DNA from: Phascolarctos cinereus
Lineage: Eukaryota; Chordata; Mammalia; Diprotodontia; Phascolarctidae
Direction of reading: 5' to 3'
Length of the DNA: 64,000 bases
Assembly: GCF_002099425.1 (NCBI RefSeq)
Contig: NW_018343990.1
Span: 4,714,001-4,778,000, forward strand
In this document: piece by piece, positions 11,044 to 21,263 of the stretch
Layout: every line of letters begins with the position of its first letter
Position numbering within the stretch: position 1 is the stretch's first letter
The notes under the pieces: generated by a model
Databases searched by the model: none
The model's input: only the letters and a program-made list of their open reading frames with translations
Told to the model about the DNA's origin: nothing
Made by a program: the position numbers and the translations under genes

Positions 11044-11322
11044 AAAAATGGCAACTAGGTGGTGTAGTGGAAAGATTGCCAGACCCGGAATCAGGAAGAA
11101 CCATTTTCCTGAGTTCAAAACTGGCCTCATACATTTATTAGCTGTGTGACCCTGGGCAAGTCACTTAATCCTGTTTGCCTCAGTTTCCTCATCTATAAAA
11201 TTAGGTGGAATGGGAGGTGGCAAATCACTCCAGTATCTTAGCCAAGAAAATACTAAATGGGGTCATGAAGAGTCAGAACTAACTGAAATAACTAAACAAC
11301 AACAACAGCAGGTTATTGAAGC
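11044..11322 (+). repeat. Mar-1 CORE-SINE with 11-bp flanking repeats
   Basis: Sense Mar-1 with head 'ggcaactaggtggtgtagtg', core 'ctgtgtgaccctgggcaagt' and tail 'ggtcatgaagagtcagaact' ending in AAC repeats. The 11-bp direct repeat 'tttaagctatt' occurs at 11033-11043 and 11323-11333, a good target-site duplication. Confidence 0.9.
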
Positions 11323-11483
11323 TTTAAGCTATTGGAACTTAAAATTGTACTACAACTTTAGTGACACCTTTGCACTTGTCTTCAACATAGAGTTCCATGT
11401 GCTCTTATTTAACCTTCCATTGAGTGGCAACCCTCCCAGACAGTTGTTGACCGATCTGACATTAATAATGGTTGTCCACTCAA

Positions 11484-11800
11484 CTAACCACAACCTTCTC
11501 TTTTCTTGACAAGAATGTCCTTTGGGACAGATTCCAAAGCATTCCCAAAGAACAGATAGATTACATCTATTGCTTCTTTCTTGTCTATGTATCCTGTCAC
11601 TGTACTATAGAAAGAAATTAAATTGGTTTGGCACAATTTGCTCTTCACAAAGCAAGGTTGATTGTTCCCCAGTACTTTGTCCCCTTCTAGGTGACTACAA
11701 ATTAATTGTGTGATGATTTGTTCTGGAATGTTCCCAGGCATCAAAATCTTCACTTGGTCTGTCTATAATTATCAGGGTCACCTTTCTTCCTTCTCAAAAA
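11484..11800 (-). repeat. L3/CR1 LINE reverse transcriptase fragment
   Basis: The minus-strand frame reads MPGNIPEQIITQLICSHLEG, then FVKSKLCQTNLISFYSTVTG and AIDVIYLFFGNALESVPKDI. These are decayed forms of the L3/CR1 reverse transcriptase blocks 'PGKILEQII', 'HGFVKNKSCQTNLISF' and 'DVVYLDFSKAFDTVPH'. The catalytic-core aspartate region is altered (YLFFGNA for YLDFSKA). It is a fossil LINE fragment, not a host gene. Confidence 0.88.
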
Positions 11801-11804
11801 TTCA

Positions 11805-11841
11805 TTCTCTCTCTCTCTCTGTCTCTCTCTCTCTGTCTCTC

Positions 11842-11913
<72 letters not shown>
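11805..11913. repeat. (CT)n microsatellite with GTCT interruptions
   Basis: About 110 bases of CT with three GTCT variants in the left third and a pure run in the right two thirds. It abuts the 5' side of the minus-strand L3/CR1 fragment. Confidence 0.97.
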
Positions 11914-11916
<3 letters not shown>

Positions 11917-12304
11917 CAGCCTTTGCTATGTACATAGAGGCACAAATATTATCCTATTGTTTGACATTTGTGTCTTTTACTATTTTCTATTTGATCTCAA
12001 CAATATTACCTAGTATCTAATTCAGGGTTTTCCCTTTATCAATTAGAAAACTTCTGATAGATTTGTGCTACACACTCCTGCAGTACCGAATAAAAATAGC
12101 CTATTACATTTCTACCATTTTCCCTCTTATTTAGCACTGTATTCTTGCATCCCTGATCAGGCAAACTGACTTAACTGAACTAACCTGAGCTTTTTATGCA
12201 CGCTTACCAAAAATGTGTTAACTTTCTGTAAAAGAGAAAGGGAACAAAAAGGACAGGACAGAAAGACTCAATGAATTATTCTTTAAAGTATAAACTGAGC
12301 AGTG

Positions 12305-12475
12305 TGAATTTTGACAAGTCACTTAAATTGAGCCTCAGTTTCCTCATCTGCAAAATGAGCACAAAAAACTTACGTATTCCACAGAGCTGTTCTAAGAATC
12401 CAATGATATAACATATACAAAGGTGTTTTCTAACCATGGAACACAGTGTAAATATAAGTTACCATTATTTTTTAT
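12305..12475 (+). repeat. MIR SINE
   Basis: Sense MIR with 'gcctcagtttcctcatctgc', 'aaaatgagc', 'acagagctgttctaagaatc' and 'caatgatataacatatacaa', in the order of the MIR core and 3' region. Confidence 0.8.
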
Positions 12476-12595
12476 TATTAGCCAAGTTTCAGATGCCACA
12501 TAACTTTCCTGACAACCATCCCATAATATACATGTGCTTTTGTTTGTAAGTTCTTTGAAAATAATTTTCAGAAACACTCTACCTCTTTAAGTTGA

Positions 12596-12692
12596 GGATA
12601 CATACTATATATATACTATGTGTATACACACATATATGATGTATGCATGTGTGCATATATGTTATATACATATTACTAATACATACATATAT
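12596..12692. repeat. TA/TG-rich low-complexity tract
   Basis: Degenerate alternating purine-pyrimidine DNA (TATATA, GTGTATACACA, ATGTATGCATGTGTGCATAT). It is not a pure microsatellite. Confidence 0.85.
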
Positions 12693-13009
12693 TCTTTTAA
12701 AGTTTCCAGATAACACAAAGGTCAGAGGGAGCTTAATATATTGGAAGACAGGATTAAGACTCAAAGCGATCTTTACATGCCATCATAAGATGATATAGAA
12801 CACGAATATTTTGAAAGTCTTATACCAATGTTTAAAAAAAAAAACTGTCTAGACTTAGGCCAGGCACCAAATGTCTAAATAGGCATTCATGTGAAAAAAA
12901 AAAAAGCCCAGGGCTTTCTTCAATGGTGAGATAAATCCAACAGTACATTGTGACTTCTAGAAAGCTGGAGTGGTCTTAGATCACATAAAAAAGAATTTCA
13001 TAGTTAGAA

Positions 13010-13455
13010 CAGAGAGCACTGACTATCTAATTCAACCCATAATAGAAAAAAGAATGTCTCTGCCATACAATAAGCAATCATCCCAATTTCCCTTAAAGAC
13101 CTCCAATGAGTGGGAACTCACTACCTCCCTCAGAATCCAACTGTATTTTTGAAGAATCCTAATTGTTAGGATGATTTTTCTGACATTCAGTTTAAATTTG
13201 CCTCTCTGAAACTTGTACCAGTTGATCATAGTTCTATTCTCATGAGCCAAGTAAAGCAAGTCTAATCCCCTTTCTAGGTGACAGAATTTCAAATACTTGA
13301 AGACAATTATGAAGTATATTCTCCAAAAGGCTAAACATCCCCAATTCCTTTAATCAAAGTTCATAACATTTGAACATGAGGCTTAACCCTTGTGATTTAT
13401 GTCTTCTGTTTTTGAAGGTTAGTGTCCAGAACAAAGGAAATCAATATCCCACTCA
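13010..13455 (-). repeat. L3/CR1 LINE 3' region (left arm of head-to-head pair)
   Basis: Antisense L3/CR1. It shows 'cctccaatgagtgggaactc', 'aattgttaggatgatttttc', 'tttgcctctctgaaacttgt', 'caaatacttgaagacaatta' and 'ggctaaacatccccaattcc'. These are reverse complements of the standard L3/CR1 3' blocks in order. A second copy in the opposite direction begins about 100 bases to the right. Confidence 0.85.
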
Positions 13456-13554
13456 TGCCTACCTAGGTCATAGATCATATGAAATATGGGTTGCAGTCCT
13501 AAGTTGCATTTTCAAGAGGGACACTTACAGACAGGATTGTGAGGAGACTTAGAA

Positions 13555-13975
13555 CTATGAAATAAAGGTATGGATTGAAGTAACTGGAAATGATTAGCCT
13601 AAAAAAGAAAAGAGTGGTCAAGAGAAAGTGGTGAGAGAAGAGGCTCATAGTTGAAGGATCGTCATGTGGAACATAGAGTAAATTTGGTCTGTTTGATCTT
13701 TGAGGGCAGAATGTGAACCAGTGACTGGAAGTTAAAGGGAAGCAAATTTCCATTGAATGTTTAAGAAAAAATAACTTTCTGCCAAATTGGGGCTGTCCAA
13801 AAGTAGAAAAAGATGAGAAATGAGTACTGCCTTGTGATTTAATGAATTTCCTGTAACTGAAAGTGTGTGAAGGCAGGATGATCAATTATTTTGGTAGGTA
13901 GCCTAAATCAGATTTAATATAGGGATGTGACTAGATCACCTGAAGTACCTTACAACTTTAGGATTCTGTGATATA
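13555..13975 (+). repeat. L3/CR1 LINE 3' end (right arm of head-to-head pair)
   Basis: Sense L3/CR1. It shows 'gggcagaatgtgaaccagtg', 'ggaagttaaagggaagcaaa', 'ttggggctgtccaaaagtag', 'gggatgtgactagatcacct' and the end 'caactttaggattctgtgat'. The minus-strand 128-residue frame over it is an antisense artefact. Confidence 0.85.
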
Positions 13976-14700
13976 TGATGCCTAAGGTTATATATTAGAT
14001 TTAAAGAAGTAACCTTTATAATCCCCTGAAATTCCACGATGATGAAGTATATGACTTGTGTGACAATGCATTTTAAAACTTAACAAATACAAGTATTAAA
14101 TATATTGAGCCAACTATTTCTAGTGACTAGGTGACTCTCAGACTATTAATTACAAACCTCTGGGAACTGAATTAATTCTTCCATGTCTCTCCAATGCCAG
14201 AGAGGGCATCGAAGTAATAATTTATTGAATAGTCCTCTAATGGTCTCGAATCATTGAGGCAGCTTCCAGAGGGCACAAAACTTAAAACGAGTCTACCTAA
14301 TTCCCCTTTACATCAGGAAGGAAACATAGGCACACCACTTGGTGACTTATATAGGCAGGATCACCAGGTTCTTTATTCAATTTTGAAAGCATGGAAAGGT
14401 GGTACAGAAAACATATATGGCTAGAAAAAAAAATTGTTGGCCCATGGTTACCCCAGCTGTATCCTGGGACTAACAGTCCCCCTTGTCCCCCGCTCCCCCC
14501 CCACATGCCTTTGATATGTTTTGTTTTTACATTACATATAAAGATTACTCCTCCTCCATGCAAGATCTCTTATAACAAAGAAAAACAATTAAGTGACTAA
14601 CAATATAGTGACTGCATCTGAAAATGCATGACATTCTAAATTTCTAGCATCCATACATTTCCATTTCTCTTAATTAACAGAAATAAATTTGTATTCCATC
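13976..14700. other. No recognised gene; one C-run cluster
   Basis: Unique-looking DNA. The C runs at 14478-14482, 14487-14491 and 14495-14502 give a possible G-quadruplex on the minus strand. No repeat family is recognised. Confidence 0.4.
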
Positions 14701-14705
14701 CTATC

Positions 14706-14782
14706 GGAGAAAAGGGAAAGGTAAAGGAAAGGGAAAGGAGAAGGGGAAGAAGAAAGGGAAAGAGAAAGGAAAGGAAAAAAAA
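14706..14782. repeat. Purine-rich (GGGAAA-type) simple repeat
   Basis: Degenerate GGAAAG/GAAAGG units on the plus strand, ending in an A run. Confidence 0.9.
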
Positions 14783-14857
14783 ATCCTTATAATAAATATG
14801 TATAGTTAAGCAAAATAAATTTCCTCATGTATATTTTATACAAATATATGTGTGTGT

Positions 14858-14990
14858 GTCATAATCAATCAATACATATTTATTAAGCACCTACTATGTG
14901 CCCAGCATTGTGTTGTGTTGGTTATGCAAAAATTGTCTAAAGACAGTTTCTGCCCTCGAGAAGCTTAAAATCTAATTAAAATAGTCAATG
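14858..14990 (+). repeat. Ancient 'tatttattaagcacctacta' repeat fragment
   Basis: One of the best copies of this motif in the window. It shows 'atttattaagcacctactat', 'gtgcccagcattgtgttgtg', 'tctgccctcgagaagcttaa' and 'aatctaattaaaa'. The parent repeat is the one at 46655 and 61870. Confidence 0.6.
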
Positions 14991-15620
14991 TTGGCTTGAT
15001 TGTAGAGGCCCTACAAAGCCGGAAAGCCTTGAAATATTGTGATGCTGTTTGTTCTCTGATAACTTGCTCTGCTAAGTTTACATAGCATCATCACCAGACT
15101 ATTGGACATTAGATAATAATTATATTTTATTACTGGTGATAGCAACTCAGGAAATGGATAACGATCTTTTTCAGTGGAAAAATTACACACATTGATTAAT
15201 CCATTAATAATCTGAATATTGAATTGTGTATATTAAAAAGAATGACACCATAATGAATATTGTATTTAGAACTGTGTACTGGTGCAGAGTGAAAAGAAGT
15301 TAATATTATCATCCCTAACCATAATGAGTATACAATACATTAGGCTGAGAAGATACCAACACAGATTCCCCCATGATAAGAACATTGATGATATGACTCA
15401 GGTCTGAAGATCCCATAATCACATGATTGTAAGGCTATTGCCAATTAGATGCACCAGAAAAGTCTTAAGGTAGAAGGTACTTGTGCTGAGCTGTAGAGGA
15501 TGTGGAGGAATAGGCAGCAATGTCCTTATTCAAGGAGCTAGCATGACAAAAGTGACTGGAAAAAGAAAGGTGGCGACAAAGATGCTTTGTCAGCATTGAG
15601 GCTTACTGAAGTTGTGATGA
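14991..15620. other. No recognised feature
   Basis: Unique-looking AT-rich DNA with no repeat family or coding signal that I can identify. Confidence 0.4.
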
Positions 15621-15621
15621 G

Positions 15622-15757
15622 AAGTCAAAGTTCTGTTTCACAGAACAAATCCTTTTATTAAGGGGATTTGTTCTGTGAAGTTTGGACTCAGTCAAAGGGT
15701 GGCATCCAAGGACCATGGGCCATATGTGGCCTCAAGGCCACAGGTTCCCCATTCCTG
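15622..15757. mobile_element. Foldback hAT-like non-autonomous element, left arm shortened
   Basis: Shares its right arm and hairpin centre with the fuller copy at 56335-56535. The centre 'cagaacaaatccttttatta' pairs with 'ggggatttgttctgtg'. The right end 'ggcctcaaggccacaggttc' runs to 'cccattcctg'. The outer part of the left arm is missing. The flank 'atctagaa' just outside fits the TCTAGA-centred target preference known for hAT elements. Confidence 0.65.
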
Positions 15758-15879
15758 ATCTAGAACAATGAGCAATTATAATGCAAACAGAGAAATATCA
15801 CTAGCATTAAAATGTATTATGTTATCAATGAAACAAGAAAAGAATGTCATACATGCCATGTGATCCAAGTTTCAGAAGT

Positions 15880-16085
15880 AGATGGAATCTCAAGAGATCA
15901 TTGGGTACAGTACCTAGGCTTTAGGCTGATATATTTTTCATTATTCTTATTTTCTAGATGAGAGTCACAAGTTCCAAAAAGTTTCAGTGATTTGACCAAA
16001 ATCACACAGCTAAAAGGAAGCAGAGTTAAGACAAAAACTGAAGTCTTTTATTTCCTAATGTGATTTTTATATTACCAGCTACATT
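15880..16085 (-). repeat. MIR-like SINE
   Basis: Antisense with 'gtttcagtgatttgaccaaa', 'atcacacagctaaaaggaag' and a decayed head. Old copy. Confidence 0.6.
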
Positions 16086-16579
16086 GTCTCTCATAACATA
16101 ATCAGTTTGAATTACAAAGTATATATTAGCATACATTATATTCAATATTTAGTATAAAATGTGCTAAAGCATGTTTTATAAGCCATAGTACATAATACTC
16201 TTCAGAAAATGGTTATAATTATTGTTAATGTTATAAATCAAAATTAGAGTTATAGGGAAATGAAAAATGACTTCAAAGAAGAATTCCATCATTTGTAATT
16301 TGAGGTTACATGAAAAATACAGAAACGACAAAGGCATAAGAAAAAAAATCATTAATAAGTAATTAGAAGTGTCAAAGAAACTTAAGGATAAATAACATGA
16401 AGAAGTACAAAGACCATGCATCTACCTAATTAGAGAGAAAAAATACAAAGGTGAATCAAATCCATTTGTGATTCAATATGAAACTTCTGATAAATGGACA
16501 TCAATTGTAACTGCAGTGCTAGGCTCATTAGACCTGTTCTAGAAGCTGATCATTTTTTTAAACCACAGATTATAGGATT

Positions 16580-16768
16580 GCTAATTTCGAGCTCGGAGGG
16601 ATCTTAAATACAATCAGGACCAACCTTGTCATTTGAGAAAACAGGCTGATAGAGGTTAAGTGACTTGCCCAGGGACACATAGCCAGTAAATTGCCTGTTG
16701 AAAAAAATGATCTTCTTTCTTTCTGACTCCAATTACAACACTCTATTCCCTGTGCCACCTAGCAGACT
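16580..16768 (-). repeat. MIR/Ther-type SINE
   Basis: Antisense with 'agctcggagggatcttaaat', 'gataga' plus 'ggttaagtgacttgcccagg', 'gacacatagccagtaaattg' and the head 'tgtgccacctagcag'. The core is well kept. Confidence 0.8.
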
Positions 16769-16769
16769 T

Positions 16770-18165
16770 TTACAAGTCACTTGCTTTTGTTAAAAATACC
16801 CAATAACCATAATCTCTGGAAATAAATGGTAATGAAATTGCTTTTTTTTAACTCTGTTTTTTGTTTTTGTTTTTGTTTTTTTTTCATAAGCAAAAATTTT
16901 TTGAGAGTACCACCACGCAAGCACAACTTTTACATTTTGGATTCTTTAGATATATTGATAAATGAGAGTAACAATTCACATAGAATTGACATTAAATTAA
17001 AAAGAAAGTGGTTTGAATTTTATTTTGGATTCCCCCCCAACACACTAAATCTTGATTTCTTTATTTTTATGTGTACACATGTGTGTATATCTACATGTTC
17101 ATGTGTGCATAGACCCTATGGTCTACCAAAAACTACAATTTTTGCTTCACAGTCACAATTTTGCGACACCTGCAAAATTTGAAAGATAAGTAAATTGATC
17201 TTTTATAAACTTAATTAAGTATGCTTAGATACTCTTTTCTAATGTCACTGTATCTCTGTGTTGCTGAGTCAATTCTCATTCAGCATTATAACTGAAAAAA
17301 GCAATACTTTGCCAAATCAGTTTAATCTTCAATTAATCAATGGAAGAGCATTTTCAGCTTGAAGTTTAATCCACTCACATACTAATACCTGGTTCTGAAT
17401 ATCCTTCCAACGACAACCTAAAGGTTACTAATGGACTTGAAAGTATTCACTCTTTAAAATACTTACTTTGGTAGTTTAAAGAGGTGTGACTTCAATTATG
17501 TGGCTATTCCTTCTGCTAAAATATACCAGAAAGACCTGCTGCCTGAGACCAAGAGTTTTTTATTCCTTTGTGTGTCAAAGTCCCCTTTGGCATTGTGGTA
17601 AAGCCTATGGACTCTTTCTCAGAAAAAAAAATATTTTAAATGCTTAAAATATAGAATATTACAAAAGAAGCCAATGTTCAGTGAAAATAAAAATATATGC
17701 TTATAATAATAAATTATATGTGTATGTATGTAAAATGAAACTTCATAGACTCTGAAATCTATCTATAGATCATTTGAGGATCTGTGAACTCCAAATTATC
17801 AACTTCTAACTTTAAAAATCTTGATTATTTGGTATAGTTAAAAAGAATTCCTATTCAGTAGCCAGTCTTCTGTTGCCAAACCTCTCCAAATTACCACAAA
17901 AAACAAAATAGTTTGGCACTTAGCACATATATAAAGCCTTTTTTAAATTTTCTGTAGATTTTATTAGAACTTATACCTCACTGATATAGTTTCAAAGAAT
18001 CCAGAGTCATCTAATGTCTATATACAGATTTCTTGAAATATAACTGATTAAAACCTATAGTTTTCCTAACTAAGGATCAATTATGGGTGCTAAAGGCCAA
18101 ACAGAATTTAGGTCAGGCCTGAATAGGTAACTTAGATTTTAAACAGAACTGATTGCAAAGAATTG
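16770..18165. other. No recognised feature
   Basis: AT-rich unique-looking sequence with T runs near 16845-16880 and a TG/CA-rich patch at 17070-17110. No gene or repeat family is recognised. Confidence 0.4.
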
Positions 18166-18167
18166 GG

Positions 18168-18273
18168 AAGAGAGGGAGACAGAGAGACAGAGGGAGACAG
18201 AGGGAGAGACAGAGAGACAGAGGAAAAGGAAGAGAGAAAAAAGGAGAAGAGAGGAAGAAGAAAAGGGGAGAGA

Positions 18274-18330
<57 letters not shown>

Positions 18331-18384
18331 AGAGAGAAGAGAGAGAGACAGACAGAGACAGAGACAGAGAGAGAAAGAAAGATC
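18168..18384. repeat. GA-rich satellite-like tract with pure (GA)n core
   Basis: Degenerate GAGACAGAGG units at left, a GGAAGA part, a pure GA run at about 18278-18326, then GACAGA units at right. The long Ser-Leu and Arg-Glu frames across it are repeat artefacts. Confidence 0.95.
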
Positions 18385-18934
18385 TGTAACATACTTTTGG
18401 ACTAAATATCTTCAGTAGGAAGGGATGGAATCTTTTTCCAGAATCAAATTCTGAATAAAGAAAAACAGGCATGAGAGGAGGGAGAAGGGAAAGTTGTCTA
18501 AAAATCCAAGATGCATACAAGAAATTCATCAAGAAATGGTTAAAATGTGTTAATTTTTTTTTAAAACAAAATATATCTTTAAAAAGATGTCACTAAGATA
18601 GAAACAACCACATGTAGCAGTATATGAACGTAATAATTTCACACTGATTGGTAAGAATGGTGGCATGAGTATTTAAGCTCAGAATGCACTGAAATTGGTG
18701 AGGAAAGCTCAGGACAACTACATTGCTTTGTTTTGATTTTTTATCTCTATTGGGGAAAAGAAGTGGATCAAAGATAGAATCACTGATCAGATTGTCTGAG
18801 ACAATGATGATCAAGGAGAGAGAGAAGGCAAAGATAGTGAAATTGTGTTTTGTTCTTATCTTTGTTAGATAATAATTTGAGAATTGTTAAGTATAAAATT
18901 GACTAGCATGATATTGATGGTCAAATAATATAAT

Positions 18935-19215
18935 GTGGGACTACCTAGCTGCCCTTGATGAATTCAAAGCATCTGGCCATATTAACTATAACCTCAGCTC
19001 CTAAAAGAATTGGCAAATATGATTGCTAAGCCACTGTCAGTGACATGTAAAAGAATGTGGAGAATTAAAAATGTACTGTTGTCCTAACTTCTTAAAAAAA
19101 AAAAGGAAAAGAATACTATTTGCAAAGTCTTGGCCAGTGAACATGACTTCAGCTCCATACAAAATCCTGGAATGTATATGTAAAGGAATTCTTAGTGAGC
19201 AATAAATAGCATGAA
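18935..19215 (+). repeat. L3/CR1 LINE reverse transcriptase fragment
   Basis: The plus-strand frames read LPALDEFKASGH and KNWQI..LLSHCQ, then KSWPVNMTSAPYKILECICK and ILSEQ. The recalled L3/CR1 blocks are 'ALDEFKSPGPD', 'KELANVIAEPLS', 'RPVSLTSIPGKILERIIK' and 'MVSEHL'. It is decayed and ends next to the tail of the old L1. Confidence 0.8.
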
Positions 19216-19221
19216 TCATCA

Positions 19222-19276
19222 TTTTAAACATTTCACCATTTTTATCAATTACATATAAAAAACAATTGACATTTTG
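19222..19276 (-). repeat. Probable 3' tail of the older L1, left of the nested element
   Basis: A/T-rich sequence left of the HAL1-like insertion, ending in its left target duplication 'aacaattgacattttg' (19261-19276). If the insertion went into the tail of the older L1, this is the distal end of that tail. It could also be ordinary flank. Confidence 0.35.
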
Positions 19277-20132
19277 TCTTTTTATTTTATTTTTTTCATT
19301 ATATAAATTTGTTTATTTTTAGTTTTCAATATTTACTTCCACAAGATTTGAGTTTCAAATTTTCACCCCATATCACCCCTCCCCCACCCCAAGACGGCAT
19401 GCATTCTGAATATCCCTTCACCTAGTCTGCCCTATCTTCTATGTCTCCCCCTCCCTTCTCTTATCCTCTTCCCCTTCTATTTTCCTGTAGGGCAGGATAG
19501 ACTTCTGTACCCCATTTCCTGTATTTCTTATTTCACAGTTGCATGTGAAAACATTTTTTTAAATGTGTTTTTAAAACTTTGGGTTCCAAACTTCCTCCCT
19601 TCCTCCCTCCCCACTCACCCTTATTGAAAAAGCAATCAACTGAATATAGTTTATATATGTGCAGTTATTCAAAACACTTCCATAGTAGACATGTTGTGAA
19701 AAACTAACTCTATTTCCCTTAATCCTCACCTGCCCCCCCAATTTATTCTATTCTTTATTTTGAGCCTGTCCCTCCTCAGAAGTATTTGCTTCTGATTACC
19801 CCCTTTCCCAATCTGCCCTCCTCTCTATCATCCCCTTGCTCTCTTGTCCCCTTCCTCCCCTATTTTCCTGTAGGGTAAGACAGATTTCTATATCCAACTG
19901 AATGTGTATGTTATTCCCTCCTTAAGCCAAATCCTATGACAATAAGATTCACTCATTCCCTCTCACCTTCCCCCATTTCCCCTCCACTGTAAGAGCCTTT
20001 TCTTTCCTTTTTTTTGTGTGAGATAGCTTACATTTTATCCCTCCCTTTCTTCTTCTCCTAGTATAATCCTCTCTCATCCCTTAGTTTTATTCTCCAGATA
20101 AGACCCTTTAATCTTCAACTCACCCTGTGCCC

Positions 20133-20135
<3 letters not shown>

Positions 20136-20169
<34 letters not shown>

Positions 20170-20170
20170 A
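20136..20170. repeat. (CTAT)n microsatellite
   Basis: About eight tetranucleotide units inside the 3' UTR of the HAL1-like element. It probably grew after insertion. Confidence 0.95.
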
Positions 20171-20308
20171 TACATATAATTTTTCCCCCTCTAATTACCC
20201 TAATGCTGACAAAGGTCTCATGGGTTCTAAAGATCCTCTTTCCATGCAGGAATGTAAACACTTCAACCTTAATAAGTCTCTTATGATTTCTCTTTCCTGT
20301 TTACCTCT

Positions 20309-21263
20309 TTATATTCCACTTGAGCCTTGTATTTGAAAGTCAAATTTTCTATTTAGCTCTGGTCTTTTCATCAAGAATGCTTGAAAGTCCTCTATTTCAC
20401 TGAATGACCATTTTTTCCCCTGAAGGATTATACTCAGTTTTGCTGGGTAGGTGATTCTTGGCTGTAGTCCTATCTCCTTTGCCCTCCAGAATATTATATT
20501 CTATGCCCTGCCATCCTTTAACATAGAAGCTGCTAAATCTTGTGTTATCCTGATTTTGGTTCCACAATACTTGAATTGTTTCTTTATGGCAACTTGTAAT
20601 ATTTTCTCCTTGACCTGGGAATTCTGGAATCTGGCTACAATATTCCTAGGAGTTTTCCTTTGGGGATCTCTTTCAGGAGGAGATCTGTGGATTCTTTCAA
20701 TTTCTATTTTGCCCTCTGGTTCTAACATATCAGAGCAGTTTTCCTGGACAATTTCTTGAAAGATGATGTCTAGGCTCTTTTTTTATCATGGTTTCAGATA
20801 GTCCAATAATTTTTAAATTCTCTCTCCTGGGTCTATTTTCCAGGTCAGTTGTTTTTCCAATGGGATATTTCACATTATCTTCTATTTTTTCATTCTTTTG
20901 GATTTGTTTTACAGTGTCTTGATTTCTCATAAAGTCACTAGCTTCCAATTGCTCTATTCTAATTTTTAAGGAAGTATTTTCTTCAGTAAGCTTTTGGACT
21001 TCCTTTTCCATTTGGCCAATTCTTCTTTTTAGGGCATTCTTCTCCTCATTGGCTTTTTGGACCTCTTTTGCCATTTGGGTTAGGCTATTTTTTAAGGTGT
21101 TATTTTCTTCAGTATTTTTTTGGGTCTCCTTTAGAAAGCTGTTGACTTGTTTTTCATGCTTTTCTTGCATCACTCTCATTTCTCTTCCCAGTTTTTCCTC
21201 TACTTCTCTTACTTGCTTCTCAAAATCCCTTTTAAGCTCTTCCAAGGCCTGGGACTGATTCAT
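20309..21263 (-). pseudogene. L1/HAL1 ORF1 protein gene, nearly intact but broken
   Basis: ORF1 encodes the RNA-binding chaperone that coats L1 RNA. It starts MNQSQALEELKRDFEKQVRE and has a long heptad-rich coiled coil (about residues 1-115, e.g. EENNTLKNSLTQMAKEVQKA). An RRM-type part follows (RRENLKIIGL). The C-terminal domain shows PRNIVARFQNSQVKEKILQ, PRITYPAKLSIILQGKKWSF and KRPELNRKFDFQI before the TAA at 20309. Total length is about 318 codons, normal for the family. Two defects are seen: a frame change near 20730-20760 and a TAG where RAW is expected near 20504. It was therefore functional recently compared with the older L1 around it. The plus-strand frames across this region are antisense shadows. 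Confidence 0.85.

Noticed and set aside
13499-13885. 128-residue minus-strand frame
   Set aside because: Antisense to an L3/CR1 3' end copy.
18113-18532. 139-residue Ser/Leu-rich minus-strand frame
   Set aside because: Made of the GA/CT tract; the same applies to the Arg/Glu frames on the other strand and to similar frames at 11710-11937, 25071-25321 and 62963-63205.
20136-20170. Short regular tandem units that could suggest an array
   Set aside because: Plain CTAT microsatellite. No CRISPR-like repeat-spacer pattern exists anywhere in the window, and the source is a mammal.
20451-20759. 102-residue plus-strand hydrophobic frame
   Set aside because: Antisense of L1/HAL1 ORF1.
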